Origin: Shewanella salipaludis
Lineage (GTDB): Bacteria; Pseudomonadota; Gammaproteobacteria; Enterobacterales; Shewanellaceae
Direction of reading: 5' to 3'
Assembly: GCF_012911865.1 (NCBI RefSeq)
Contig: NZ_JAAXYH010000010.1
Location: forward strand, 62,001-126,000
DNA: 64,000 nucleotides
The notes below the pieces were generated by a model. The model saw only the letters and a list, made by a program, of their open reading frames with translations, was not told where the DNA came from and made no database searches. The position numbers and the translations under genes were made by a program. Positions 30,016 to 37,971 of the stretch are shown here, in pieces. Every line of letters starts with the position of its first letter. Position 1 is the first letter of the stretch.

Positions 30016-31242
30016 ATGTCTTGGGATCAGGTCTGGATCGACGTCAACTTAGCCACCATGAGTCCACAGGTATCAGCACCTTACGGTGCCATCAGCGATG
30101 CCGCCATCGCGGTCAGGGACGGCAAGATCGCCTGGCTGGGTCCCAGGAGCGAACTGCCGGAATTCGATGTGTTGGCAACCCCGGTTTACAGGGGCAAGGG
30201 CGGCTGGATCACCCCAGGGCTGATAGATGCCCACACCCACCTGGTGTTCGCCGGCAACCGCGCCAACGAGTTCGAGCTGCGCCTCCAGGGCGCCAGCTAC
30301 GAGGACATAGCCCGCGCCGGTGGCGGCATCATCTCAACCGTCAAGGCCTGCCGCGAGGCGGACGAGGCCGAGCTGTTCGAGCTGGGGCGCCAACGCCTCA
30401 ATGCCCTCGCCAGAGAAGGGGTCACCACTGTGGAGATCAAGTCAGGCTACGGCCTGAACACAGAGACGGAACTCAAGCTGCTGCGGGTGGCCCGCGAGCT
30501 GGGCACACACCATCATGTGGAGGTGGTCACCACCTTCCTCGGCGCCCACGCCATTCCGCCTGAGTTCAAACACGACAGCGACGCCTATGTGGATCTTGTG
30601 GTCAACGAGATGCTGCCGGCGGTGCTCGAGGAGAACCTCGCCGACGCTGTGGATGTATTCTGCGAGGGCATCGCCTTCAACCTGGAACAGACGGAGCGGG
30701 TGCTCTGTGCCGCCAGGGCAGCTGGGCTGGAGATCAAGCTGCATGCCGAGCAGCTGTCGAACCTCGGCGGCTCAGAGCTGGCGGCGCGCCTGGGTGCCAA
30801 ATCAGTGGATCACATAGAATTTCTCGACGAGGCCGGGGTCAAGGCCCTGGCCAAGAGCGGCACCTGCGCCGTGCTGCTCCCCGGCGCCTTCTACTTCCTG
30901 CGGGAAACCCAGAAGCCGCCGATCGATCTCTTGCGCCAACACGGCGTGCCCATGGTGCTGGCGAGCGACTTCAACCCCGGCTCCTCGCCCATCTGCTCTA
31001 CCCTGTTGATGCTCAACCTGGGCTGCACCCTGTTTCGCCTGACCCCGGAAGAGGCGCTGGCCGGCGTCACCCGCAACGCCGCCAAGGCCCTCGGCATAGA
31101 CGGCCGCGTCGGCCAACTCGCCGTCGGCATGCAGGCCGACTTCTGCCTGTGGAACATCTCCACCCCGGCGCAGCTGGCCTACAGTTACGGCGTCAATCCC
31201 CTGATGGATGTGGTAAAAGCCGGCAAACTCATTCATCAATGA
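30016..31242 (+). CDS. hutI: Imidazolonepropionase HutI
   Basis: HutI opens the imidazolone ring to N-formiminoglutamate, third step of histidine degradation. The 408-aa amidohydrolase has the metal motif [10 protein letters not shown], further metal ligand in AHAIPPEF, the [10 protein letters not shown] block, [12 protein letters not shown] and [29 protein letters not shown] precedes the ATG at 30016. It is transcribed away from hutC. No hutG or hutF gene lies in the window, so the last step must be encoded elsewhere. Confidence 0.97.
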   Translation: MSWDQVWIDVNLATMSPQVSAPYGAISDAAIAVRDGKIAWLGPRSELPEFDVLATPVYRGKGGWITPGLIDAHTHLVFAGNRANEFELRLQGASYEDIARAGGGIISTVKACREADEAELFELGRQRLNALAREGVTTVEIKSGYGLNTETELKLLRVARELGTHHHVEVVTTFLGAHAIPPEFKHDSDAYVDLVVNEMLPAVLEENLADAVDVFCEGIAFNLEQTERVLCAARAAGLEIKLHAEQLSNLGGSELAARLGAKSVDHIEFLDEAGVKALAKSGTCAVLLPGAFYFLRETQKPPIDLLRQHGVPMVLASDFNPGSSPICSTLLMLNLGCTLFRLTPEEALAGVTRNAAKALGIDGRVGQLAVGMQADFCLWNISTPAQLAYSYGVNPLMDVVKAGKLIHQ

Positions 31243-31400
31243 TGGCAAAGGACGGGATGCCAAGCTACGCCCAACGGCGCGGCTTGGCTCTCCCCAGTGC
31301 CCAATGATGCAGCCATGCCAGTTCTGGGGTTCCTCTTAGGCATGGCTGCTATCTCACCGGCTCTGCTCACACCTTCAACGGCTGCAGATTGGATCTTGTA

Positions 31401-31718
31401 TCACAAGACAGCGACGGCTATCACCACGGCTGACAACATATACAGGCCACCAGAGAGTGATATAGATTTGAGTAGACTCAGCTCCTCGACTTCCATTTTT
31501 TCTATGTCAGCCATGTTGATGGATTTGCCTTCTCCGTACACAGCAAGCTCTGTTGCACCTTCAACCTCAAACTCGAAGGTTTCCCCAGAGTAAGTCGTGA
31601 TCTTCACATTTTCACCAACATAGCTTGATGCAGGCTTAGCGTCGGCTTGAACCTCATTCAACGAAGAACAGCCCATCATGCAGAAACAAATGACTATCGC
31701 AGTAATTAACTTATTCAA
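31401..31718 (-). CDS. Small lipoprotein with C-terminal hydrophobic segment
   Basis: The start is TTG at 31718, set by a strong AAGGAG SD 6 nt upstream; longer ATG starts lack an SD. The 105-aa product begins MNKLITAIVICFCMMGCSS, a lipoprotein signal with lipobox MMGC. A short beta-rich domain (VGENVKITTYSGETFEFEVEGATELAVYGEGKSI) leads to a C-terminal hydrophobic stretch (SGGLYMLSAVVIAVAVL). The pattern resembles small bacterial lipoproteins of unknown role. It is the first gene in the repeat-rich accessory zone. Confidence 0.68.
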   Translation of the reverse strand: MNKLITAIVICFCMMGCSSLNEVQADAKPASSYVGENVKITTYSGETFEFEVEGATELAVYGEGKSINMADIEKMEVEELSLLKSISLSGGLYMLSAVVIAVAVL

Positions 31719-31860
31719 AATAAACTCCTTTTTAAGATGCAAGGAGTGTATGAGGCCGGCCATCATAAAACAACCAGGCATGCACTCTCAGCTGCCCAGT
31801 TTATGAACAGTCGACAAGACATGCTTCAAACTAATGATGGGGGACCAATGCTGTCAGCCT

Positions 31861-31939
31861 CTCAACGGCCCCAGATCGGGATCTGGAGCATACTGACGCC
31901 ATCGAGTCGCTAAAGGGTTGCAGGCGTCCTCACTCTTTG
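31861..31939. repeat. Repeat module C, copy 1
   Basis: CTCAACGGCCCCAGATCGGG-type sequence: a CCAGAT/ATCTGG hairpin, then GCATACTGACGCC and, 25-30 nt later, CCTCACTCTTT. The same module occurs at 32395-32472 and 34415-34489. It has no coding potential and may be the end of a larger element. Confidence 0.8.
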
Positions 31940-31973
31940 TCTTCAATGAGTAGGTGATGACTGCAGGCCATAT

Positions 31974-32472
31974 GCCGACCAGAGTGCCGGCAATCACCTG
32001 CCGTGGGCATTTACATTGCTACACCAGTGACTCGCTGTGAAGCCATCCCTGGCTGCTCGACGAAAACATCCTTGTTTTCGACGGTCACTGGCGCAGCAAT
32101 GCCAGTTTTGGAGTTCCACTTAGGCCACGCAATGTGTCCCACACCCGACCAAGCTGTGCTTGGCAAACAGCTTGAATCTCTGAGGTTCTCAATAATGCAA
32201 CTGGTGGCTGCCGGCTATTGTGCCAACCAGAGTGCCGACAATCACCTGCCGTGGGCTTTCGCATTGCTACACCAGTGACTCGCTGTGAAGCCATCCCTGG
32301 CCGCTCGACGAAAACATCCTTGTTTTCGACGGTCACTGGCGCAGCAATGCCAGTTCTGGCGCTTCACTTAGGCCACGCAACTTGTCCCGCCATCCTCAAC
32401 GGCTCCAGATGGGGATCTGGGGCATACTGACGCCTTAGAGTGACTAAAAGTTGTGAATGTCCTCACTCTTTC
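31974..32472. repeat. Repeat block A, left copy (two 248-bp units)
   Basis: Two direct repeats with a 248-bp period start at 31974 and 32222 (GCCRACCAGAGTGCCGRCAATCACCTGCCGTGGGC). Each contains an 88-bp hairpin: 18-bp arms that match except for two positions (32014-32031 with 32084-32101; 32262-32279 with 32332-32349), with an inner perfect hairpin CGAAAACA-TCCT-TGTTTTCG. The second unit ends in module C. A shortened homologous block lies at 34080-34489, so the two blocks flank the AT-rich lipoprotein cassette. Small ORFs inside are repeats of each other and not credible genes. Confidence 0.85.
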
Positions 32473-32577
32473 CAGGCAAGACTCCAACATAGACAATCTA
32501 TCTCCGTCTAGAAGAGGCTACTAAGCACGCCATTTACTGTGGGTGCCCATAATTACCGTGTCCCTGTAAGCTCTACT

Positions 32578-32660
32578 AAAACATCCATGTTTTAGAAGGT
32601 CACTGCCACGCCAGTGCCTACTCCGGCGCTCCACTCAAGCATCGCAGCTTTGTCACCCAA
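32578..32660. repeat. Degenerate copy of the block A hairpin
   Basis: AAAACATCCATGTTTT followed by AAGGTCACTG and a GGCGCTCCACTCAAGC-like tail repeats the order of the block A hairpin and its right flank with many changes. It is an eroded copy between block A and the AT-rich cassette. Confidence 0.5.
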
Positions 32661-32762
32661 TATTTTTACACCCTCAGCTACACCAGATGAGGAACGTGTG
32701 TCATCCCGATGCTTTCAGCAGCAAAGAGTTATGACTGTCCTCGATCTCATTGCTAAATCCAA

Positions 32763-32785
32763 GGTGACCATATATGTCCTATCTT
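32763..32785. repeat. Left boundary sequence of AT-rich cassette 1
   Basis: GGTGACCATATATGTCCTATCT recurs, with one change, at 35963-35984. In both places GC-rich repeat DNA lies on the left and an AT-rich minus-strand gene ends within 5-10 nt on the right. It looks like a recombination or insertion boundary. Confidence 0.7.
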
Positions 32786-32788
32786 TTT

Positions 32789-33352
32789 CTAGCTCTTTTT
32801 GTTATGAGTTTCCAAATATTCTTCATTTATTATTTTAATAGAAGAACCTTTGTTAATCAAAGATTCATAGTAGGCTTTTTGTCTTTCAATTAAAGATTGT
32901 CTTCCGCCTTCGACAAAACCAAATTCATTAATTATCGGGGAAAAACTATCTCCTAACTCTCCTAGGTCACGACCAGAAATCACTGGCTTTTCATTGTATT
33001 CCTCCCAATAAAGCATATAAGTATGGCCTGCCTTAAAATCAACCCCAACTTTGAAGCTCCATTCGGTGTACTTATATTTTGAACCAAAGTCTTGAAAGTT
33101 GGTTGACATTGTTCCTTGAAGAGAAGCGTGACCAGAATCTAAGTATATGAGTTCTACAAAATGGCCATCTTGGTAATTAAAAGTTCCAGCTAATTTATTT
33201 CCATTCACAACATGAATGAATTGCTGAGGTACATAAACGGTTACGATCTCGCTTTTAGTTTTATTCCCGCTATAAAGAATAGCTTTTGAAGATGTGCAGC
33301 CAATTAACTGAGTAAGACATATTGCCAAACCTATTTTTAAAAAAATCTTCAT
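32789..33352 (-). CDS. AT-rich lipoprotein gene of unknown function (cassette 1 cargo)
   Basis: A 187-aa product with lipoprotein signal MKIFLKIGLAICLTQLIGCTSS (lipobox LIGC). The body has beta-type segments (AILYSGNKTKSEIVTVYVPQ, WSFKVGVDFKAGHTYMLYWEEYNEKP) and a charged helical C-terminus (LIERQKAYYESLINKG). SD GGAG, 6 nt spacing, fits. Codon and base composition are far more AT-rich than the host genes, a sign of acquisition. It is the only gene in this cassette; I do not recognise a family. Confidence 0.75.
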   Translation of the reverse strand: MKIFLKIGLAICLTQLIGCTSSKAILYSGNKTKSEIVTVYVPQQFIHVVNGNKLAGTFNYQDGHFVELIYLDSGHASLQGTMSTNFQDFGSKYKYTEWSFKVGVDFKAGHTYMLYWEEYNEKPVISGRDLGELGDSFSPIINEFGFVEGGRQSLIERQKAYYESLINKGSSIKIINEEYLETHNKKS

Positions 33353-33645
33353 TTAAACTCCATTTAATATTAACATTGCACTTAGACAACTTAAATATAA
33401 TTCCCTTTTAATTCAATCAGTAGACATGCATAGCATTGCCTATTTCAATTAATTTATGGAAATCCAACCAATCACAAAACCAAGCATGATGTCCACATCT
33501 TACACTATTTTTATTCATACAAAAACTAGACTGAAAAAATCAGACTATCCATTATAAAACAATAACATAATGCGCTTTCCGTTTGCGTTCAAGAAATGGC
33601 AAGTCAAAGGCCAAGACATCCAAAACCCTTTCCAAGCCTTAAATT
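33353..33645. other. AT-rich upstream region of cassette 1
   Basis: About 290 bp of AT-rich DNA between the lipoprotein start and the structured element B1. It should contain the lipoprotein promoter (minus strand; AT-rich TTAATATTAA tract next to the start). No gene or RNA is recognised. Confidence 0.5.
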
Positions 33646-34000
33646 ACCAGTATGGCTGAAGATGGCACCCATCTCCCTTCGAAGCGGCCGAGGGCGTTGG
33701 AGCAGATGAGCGTGAGCGAGGCATGGACGAATATCGCGAAGCGACAAGCTTATGAGCGCGAGGCAGGATAGCCGAGCTGGGAGTGAAGCATATGGATGTG
33801 CTTCGCCGAGCTAGCCTCAGGTGAGCCAGGGATGGCGAATATGAGGCGCTAGCTCAGAGGCCCATAAGCCAGAGGCTAATGCTTTAACAAGAGCCCGCTT
33901 CGCAGGGACGTCATGGTGAATGCAAGGAGGATAGGACGAGCAGTCCTCCTTGCCCGACTCTCTTTAAAACTGAGGGGCGGGAAGCCCACGACTTTCTCGG
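33646..34000. repeat. Structured element B, copy 1 (right end of cassette 1)
   Basis: The element starts GAAGA-N4-ACCCATC, then a near-identical core AGCGGCCGAGGGCGTTGG, CATGGACGA, CCCATAAGCC-GAGG, GCTTTAACAAGAG, a strong hairpin (CAAGGAGGAT...GTCCTCCTTG) and ends near CCCACGACTTT. The same order of blocks occurs at 39096-39428, while the DNA between blocks differs and is itself full of short dyads. No ORF fits. This is a noncoding, probably structured, mobile-element end or RNA. Confidence 0.7.
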
Positions 34001-34079
34001 TCGTAAGGCCGTTGAAACTCTCGGCAGAGAACGAGTGACCCACTAGTCTAGTGTTGCTGCAAAGTGGATTTGCAGCCTA

Positions 34080-34489
34080 TCACCTGCCGTGGGCTTTCGC
34101 ATTGCTCTGATATCTATAACGCCAATTCTGGCGTTCCACTTAGGCCACGCAATGTGTCCCGCACCCGACCTAGGTGCGCTTGGCAAGTGGCTTGAATCTC
34201 TGAGGTTCTCAATGATGCAACTGATGACTGCCAGCGATTGTGCCAACCAGAGTGCCGACAATCACCTGCCGTGGGCATTTACATTGCTACACCAGTGACT
34301 CGCTGTGAAGCCATCCCTGGCCGCTCGACGAAAACATCCTTGTTTTCGACGGTCACTGGCGCAGCAATGCCAGTTCTGGCGTTCCACTTAGGCCACGTAA
34401 TTTGTCCCGCCATCCTCAACGACTCCAGATGGGGATCTGGGGCATACTGACGCCTTAGAGCCGCTAAAAAGTGATGCCCTCACTCTTTC
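34080..34489. repeat. Repeat block A, right copy (one hairpin deleted)
   Basis: This is the counterpart of 31974-32472. Its first unit (34080-34241) has lost most of the 88-bp hairpin; the second (34242-34489) keeps it (34282-34299 with 34352-34369) and ends in module C (34415-34489). With the left copy it brackets cassette 1 and element B1. Confidence 0.85.
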
Positions 34490-34564
34490 AGCTCCAAGCA
34501 ACACAGTTATGACAGAAATACACGGTGGCACATCCACTGGTTAACCTATGCAAACAGCTTGGAT

Positions 34565-35302
34565 TTAACCAACCGGCTTCTGGGCTGCAATCAACAACAG
34601 CATTGGCCGTTCAGCTTCCTCGGCCAGGGCGGGGTTGGCAGCTACCTGCTGCACCGAGGGGCCCCATTCGTTCAGCTGACGCAATTCAAACCCGGCTTGC
34701 AACAAGGCATTGACCATAGTGCCCAAGGTTCTGTGGTATTTGATCACCCCTTTGGCCATCCAGTCGCTTCGACGTTCGCCTTCGGCCTGGTAGCTGTTGA
34801 CTGCCCAGGAACGCTTGCCGGCCTCATCCACCAGCCAACCCTGATTCGGGGAACAGGTAAAGACAGGATGTTCGGTGGAGAACACCAGCCGGCCGCCGGG
34901 TTTCAGTGCCCGATACAGAGTCGCAAACAAGGGCCGCAGATCAGCAAGATAATGCAGCGCCAATGAGCTGTAAGCCAGATCCACACTCTTTGGTGCCAGC
35001 ATAAGGCCATCGAGATCCCCCTGCTGGTATTCAATCGCTTCATCCTGGGTTGTTGCCCTCGCCTGGGCCAACATCTTACTGGAGAGATCTATCCCCAATA
35101 CCGAGTCGGCCCCCAGCTCCCTAGCGGCGCGGCAAAACCAGCCGTAGCCACAGCCGAGATCCACCACCCTGCGCCCCTCCAACGGCGGCAACATCGCCTT
35201 GAGCGCCGACCACTCAGGGGCGCCATCCAACCCGTGAACCGAACGGAGCAGCTGTGCATAGGCATCAAAAAAGCCCTGATTGTCATAGATATTTTGTGAC
35301 AT
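34565..35302 (-). CDS. Class I SAM-dependent methyltransferase
   Basis: The 245-aa product has the Rossmann methyltransferase core: VVDLGCGYGWFCRAARELG (motif I), SVLGIDLSSKMLAQA (motif II), DLAYSSLALHYLADLRPLFATLYRALKPGGRLVFSTEHP (motifs IV-V). It is like the type-11 small-molecule methyltransferases; substrate unknown. Start at 35302 has AGGAG 7 nt upstream. Its mRNA would begin far upstream: a promoter at 35630-35658, a small ORF and two terminator hairpins precede it, so expression is probably controlled by antitermination or attenuation. Confidence 0.88.
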   Translation of the reverse strand: MSQNIYDNQGFFDAYAQLLRSVHGLDGAPEWSALKAMLPPLEGRRVVDLGCGYGWFCRAARELGADSVLGIDLSSKMLAQARATTQDEAIEYQQGDLDGLMLAPKSVDLAYSSLALHYLADLRPLFATLYRALKPGGRLVFSTEHPVFTCSPNQGWLVDEAGKRSWAVNSYQAEGERRSDWMAKGVIKYHRTLGTMVNALLQAGFELRQLNEWGPSVQQVAANPALAEEAERPMLLLIAAQKPVG

Positions 35303-35334
35303 AACTGTCTCCTGCAAACTGGATTCAAAGTATA

Positions 35335-35364
35335 AAAAAAGCGAACGGGACCCGGTTCGCTTTT
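35335..35364 (-). terminator. Second leader terminator before the methyltransferase gene
   Basis: On the minus strand AAAGCGAAC...GTTCGCTT is followed by seven T, ending 33 nt before the methyltransferase start. The stem has an imperfect centre (GGGTCCC). It is flanked by T/A tracts on both sides. Confidence 0.75.
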
Positions 35365-35393
35365 GAGAATCGCCATAAGGCGGATACGAAAAA

Positions 35394-35423
35394 GGGCCAC
35401 GGATGAAGGTTCATCTGTGGCCC
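35394..35423 (-). terminator. First leader terminator before the methyltransferase gene
   Basis: On the minus strand GGGCCAC-A-GATGAA-CC-TTCATC-C-GTGGCCC, a 13-bp stem with one mismatch, followed by TTTTT. A textbook terminator roughly 200 nt after the probable transcription start. Confidence 0.9.
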
Positions 35424-35505
35424 CCGTTGACTGCGCCAAGACATACGCGCCCTTCCCTTGCGGGATGGCGACAGTGCATGTCGTGGCGATGACTGGGTAG
35501 AAAGC

Positions 35506-35601
35506 TCAGGCTTTCCTGTTTGGCTCCGGACAAGGCTTCATCGCAAGCAACTGTACGGAGCACACTCGGGTCACTCGCTGATCCGAGGCGTAAAGAGTCA
35601 T
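35506..35601 (-). CDS. Possible leader peptide, 31 codons
   Basis: An ATG with GAGG 9 nt upstream opens a 31-aa reading frame (begins MTLYASDQRVTRVCSV, ends PCPEPNRKA) about 20 nt after the predicted transcription start. The stop lies within the GAAAGC-CTGA-GCTTTC hairpin, so ribosome position would affect folding. Peptide composition shows no obvious run of one amino acid. Its being translated is an inference. Confidence 0.4.
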   Translation of the reverse strand: MTLYASDQRVTRVCSVQLLAMKPCPEPNRKA

Positions 35602-35629
35602 GAAAGGATACCTCTATGAAATTGGCTGA

Positions 35630-35658
35630 ATTCTAATCAAGGTAATAAATACTGTCAA
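35630..35658 (-). promoter_or_regulatory. Strong sigma70 promoter of the methyltransferase leader
   Basis: On the minus strand TTGACA, a 17-nt spacer, TAGAAT: a perfect -35 and a 5/6 -10 at ideal spacing, the best promoter I see in the window. Confidence 0.85.
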
Positions 35659-35708
35659 TCACTGAAATCAGTAAGTTACACAGGTCAGCCTGTGCCCGCA
35701 ACCGCGCC

Positions 35709-35813
35709 CAGTGACCACATCTTCGCCACACAAAACGCCCTTCAAACACAGGGATTAATCGCTGGATAAGGGCGTACTTTCGGCATCAATCAACTGGCGA
35801 CGGGCAGTGGTCA
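35709..35813. repeat. Nested inverted repeats, about 105 bp
   Basis: Outer arms TGACCAC (35712-35718) and GTGGTCA (35807-35813), middle arms CGCCA/TGGCG, inner arms ACGCCCTT and AAGGGCGT enclose a short loop region. No ORF is present. It could be a miniature element or fold as a long hairpin; no T-run. Confidence 0.5.
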
Positions 35814-35962
35814 TGGCAAGCCTCGACAGGCAAAAAGGGGATCACTCACAGCCTAATCTAGGGTGTACGAAACTTTAAAAGTTATGGCTGCTGAGATGGC
35901 CACCTCGAGTCAGATTTGGTGTACCTAAATCATGGCACATTGCGATGCCGAGACCGAGGTGA

Positions 35963-35984
35963 CCATATATTTCCTATCTATTTA
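35963..35984. repeat. Left boundary sequence of AT-rich cassette 2
   Basis: GGTGACCATATATTTCCTATCT, one base different from 32763-32785. The HEPN/RES gene ends 9 nt to the right. DNA on the left is mixed intergenic sequence, on the right AT-rich cargo. Confidence 0.7.
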
Positions 35985-35992
35985 TTATTCTT

Positions 35993-37018
35993 TCATGCAT
36001 CCAAATCAACAGTGACTCGCTTTACAACAAAGCTTTTAACACTCGTTACTTCTGCAAGACTTGGATCAAACAACGCAGCATTAAATCCTTCTCCAACAGA
36101 ACTCTTATAGACCACTCCATCATAGCCATAATGTTTAATTAGTTCACAAAGGAATTGGCTAGGAACGTAATCATAAGCAGCTGCTTCGCGCCTAACAGGG
36201 CGAGTTAACTCTTCCCCCAGTTTATCTAGAAATTCTATTCCCTTCTTAAGGGAGCCTATGTCACTCGAAGTACCTAACATTTCAAAAGGTGAGGCCCTCA
36301 ATTTAGGATCTCTCAGATCCAACAATTTGACACTTTCGCTCATTATTATGGTAGCCACACTAACGGCATCTCCGGTATGTGGCCTCACTTCAGACACAGC
36401 TGTATCGACTTGGGAAGCTATATATAAGTAAGGAATGCCTGCTGGGTTGGCCCTTCCATGGCCAACCTTATCTTTGGGTGGAGCGCCCATTTCATGGATA
36501 CCGTATACATCAGATTGGCTATATTGTAATCTAGCTCTAAACCACTCCTCCGGGCGGTCATTTTTCAAAAGTGTAATATATGGAAACATTTGAGAAAGAA
36601 TTTGTTCATTGATTTGTTTTTTTATAAAAAAACGATTTGAATGCTTCAACTCCTCTTTGAATTCCTCCCATACTTTCAAAGTTGTATCACTTGGTGAAAT
36701 CGGCAATGAGTAGAGTTTCCGGACAACATTTGCGTCATCTAAAATTTCTCCGAGTAGCACTTGCATTGCTTGAGAGTTCATCTTACTTGACGAGAATAAA
36801 AACCAATCATCTCGAAAACAATCAACCAAAGTTTTTCCATTTTCATCTAAAATATATGCATCAACTAGAGGCTCAAATAAAACACAAAGTGAGTTCGGCT
36901 CCACGGTTAATACATCTTTACTTTTACAGTATCCACATGTATCAAGTTCAATTGCTTGGTATCTAATGTAATCATAAAGGTATGAATCATTAAAACAATT
37001 TTGGCAGCATTTCATCAT
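35993..37018 (-). CDS. RES-domain protein with N-terminal zinc-ribbon and HEPN-like region (putative NAD-consuming effector)
   Basis: The 341-aa protein begins with a Cys cluster (CCQNC ... DTCGYC, about residues 4-32) that could bind zinc, followed by a helical region of the HEPN/RES N-terminal type (to about 150). The C-terminal half is a RES domain: EEWFRARLQYS (conserved Arg), GRANPAGIPYLYIASQVDTAVSEVRPH (GRxNPxG, Tyr, Glu) and YDGVVYKSSVGEGFNAALFDP. RES domains of toxins such as MbcT degrade NAD+ by phosphorolysis. It is the last gene of the sce7726-sce7725 operon, 7 nt after its neighbour. AT-rich. Start ATG 37018 or the next codon; a TTG at 37033 is possible. Confidence 0.8.
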   Translation of the reverse strand: MMKCCQNCFNDSYLYDYIRYQAIELDTCGYCKSKDVLTVEPNSLCVLFEPLVDAYILDENGKTLVDCFRDDWFLFSSSKMNSQAMQVLLGEILDDANVVRKLYSLPISPSDTTLKVWEEFKEELKHSNRFFIKKQINEQILSQMFPYITLLKNDRPEEWFRARLQYSQSDVYGIHEMGAPPKDKVGHGRANPAGIPYLYIASQVDTAVSEVRPHTGDAVSVATIIMSESVKLLDLRDPKLRASPFEMLGTSSDIGSLKKGIEFLDKLGEELTRPVRREAAAYDYVPSQFLCELIKHYGYDGVVYKSSVGEGFNAALFDPSLAEVTSVKSFVVKRVTVDLDA

Positions 37019-37025
37019 GGTCAAT

Positions 37026-37967
37026 TCACTCAACTAAAGAGGCCATGAGCTCTATATGATGCTGCATCATCATCTTCTTTAAATAACCCAATCCTGGAAA
37101 GTGCTCGCTGTCATAGAGTTGTCTAAACTCTTTCATAGCGTCTGTTTCAGCGATTACAGAATTTTCGAGTTCCAACTTTGACACAAGCTTAGCTAACGCC
37201 TCCAAAAACTTACCAGCCGGATCCGCAGGCGTGTCGTTCCTATCAGACTTAAAGTGAAATAAATACATGGCCTCATCATTAGTGGCATCAACATATGTTA
37301 CATGTATTGCTACAGAGTATGCAGGACCGCCTGATTCTGAATATTCATCACCAACGATAAGAAAGTCACCAAAAGCATTCACCTCCTCAGCTCCATATGT
37401 AACATGCAAGTCTGAAAAAAACTCTGAGTCCGGGTGTAATCTATTAGCACTACGTTTAATGAAACCATCTCGAATTAAAACACGACCTCCATTAGAAAAA
37501 TGGTTCCTATATAACCTGCCACAGTATTGCTCAATAAATATATTTGTAAACTCTACATTTTGATTATTCGATATTAATGAAACAATATCCCTAACATTCG
37601 AATAGCCTGAGTGGATTAACGCAACCTTATTCGCAGAAGATCGATCAACAAGAGCCTTTATTGCTTCTAAGTCAATATCATCAGTAAGTAAAACCCCAGG
37701 AGAAAGACCTGGAAAATCTGAATGGTTGTCTTTAAAAAAGAGTAAAATTTCTTCATGGTTATTTTTAAAATCACCATTCACAGGATTAATGATTAAAATC
37801 ACTTTCCCATTTTCATTCTTGATTGCATCAAGAGTTCTCACCAATCCACTCGTTGCCGACTTCACTGGCTCAATTATAGGTATAAATCCAGAGTTACTTA
37901 TTAATTTAGCATTTTCCTTAACAACTATAAGTTCATACTGCTTACCACGAAAATACGGATAGTACAT
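37026..37967 (-). CDS. sce7725 family protein
   Basis: The 313-aa product begins MYYPYFRGKQYELIVVKENA, the hallmark start of the sce7725 family, and keeps GFIPIIEPVK and VRTLDAIKNENGKVILIINPV near the N-terminus. The rest (FTNIFIEQYCGRLYRNHF, VLIRDGFIKRSANRLHPDSEFFSDLHVTYG, FGDFLIVGDEYSESGGPAYSVAIHVTYV) is typical too. Family function is unknown; members usually sit next to sce7726 proteins, as here (4 nt gap). Predicted soluble. I infer a recognition or scaffold role in a defence-like module. Confidence 0.85.
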   Translation of the reverse strand: MYYPYFRGKQYELIVVKENAKLISNSGFIPIIEPVKSATSGLVRTLDAIKNENGKVILIINPVNGDFKNNHEEILLFFKDNHSDFPGLSPGVLLTDDIDLEAIKALVDRSSANKVALIHSGYSNVRDIVSLISNNQNVEFTNIFIEQYCGRLYRNHFSNGGRVLIRDGFIKRSANRLHPDSEFFSDLHVTYGAEEVNAFGDFLIVGDEYSESGGPAYSVAIHVTYVDATNDEAMYLFHFKSDRNDTPADPAGKFLEALAKLVSKLELENSVIAETDAMKEFRQLYDSEHFPGLGYLKKMMMQHHIELMASLVE

Positions 37968-37971
37968 ATCA

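Larger units (their letters stand above)
35394..35623 (-). ncRNA. Structured leader RNA of the methyltransferase gene
   Basis: From the promoter at 35630-35658 a leader of about 230 nt would run to the first terminator. On the minus strand it can form several hairpins: GCTCCGTACA with TTGTCCGGAGC, GAAAGC-CTGA-GCTTTC, CGACA-TGCAC-TGTCG and CCCGCAAGGG. It also holds a 31-codon ORF. It may be a riboswitch, an attenuator or a free small RNA. I compared it by eye with cobalamin, yybP-ykoY, GEMM, 6S and SRP RNA and saw no match. Confidence 0.55.

Noticed and set aside
33646-34000. Integron attC site or cassette array
   Set aside because: The layout recalls cassettes, but there is no GTTRRRY/RYYYAAC pairing at the boundaries and no integron integrase in the window.
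31974-34489. Direct repeats with hairpins taken as a CRISPR array
   Set aside because: Units are about 248 bp, only a few copies, no short regular repeat-spacer pattern and no cas genes.
35394-35623. Cobalamin or manganese (yybP-ykoY) riboswitch
   Set aside because: A CCCGCAAGGG stretch recalls part of the B12 element, but the conserved GCCACTG-type and other boxes are missing; no yybP-ykoY core is seen.
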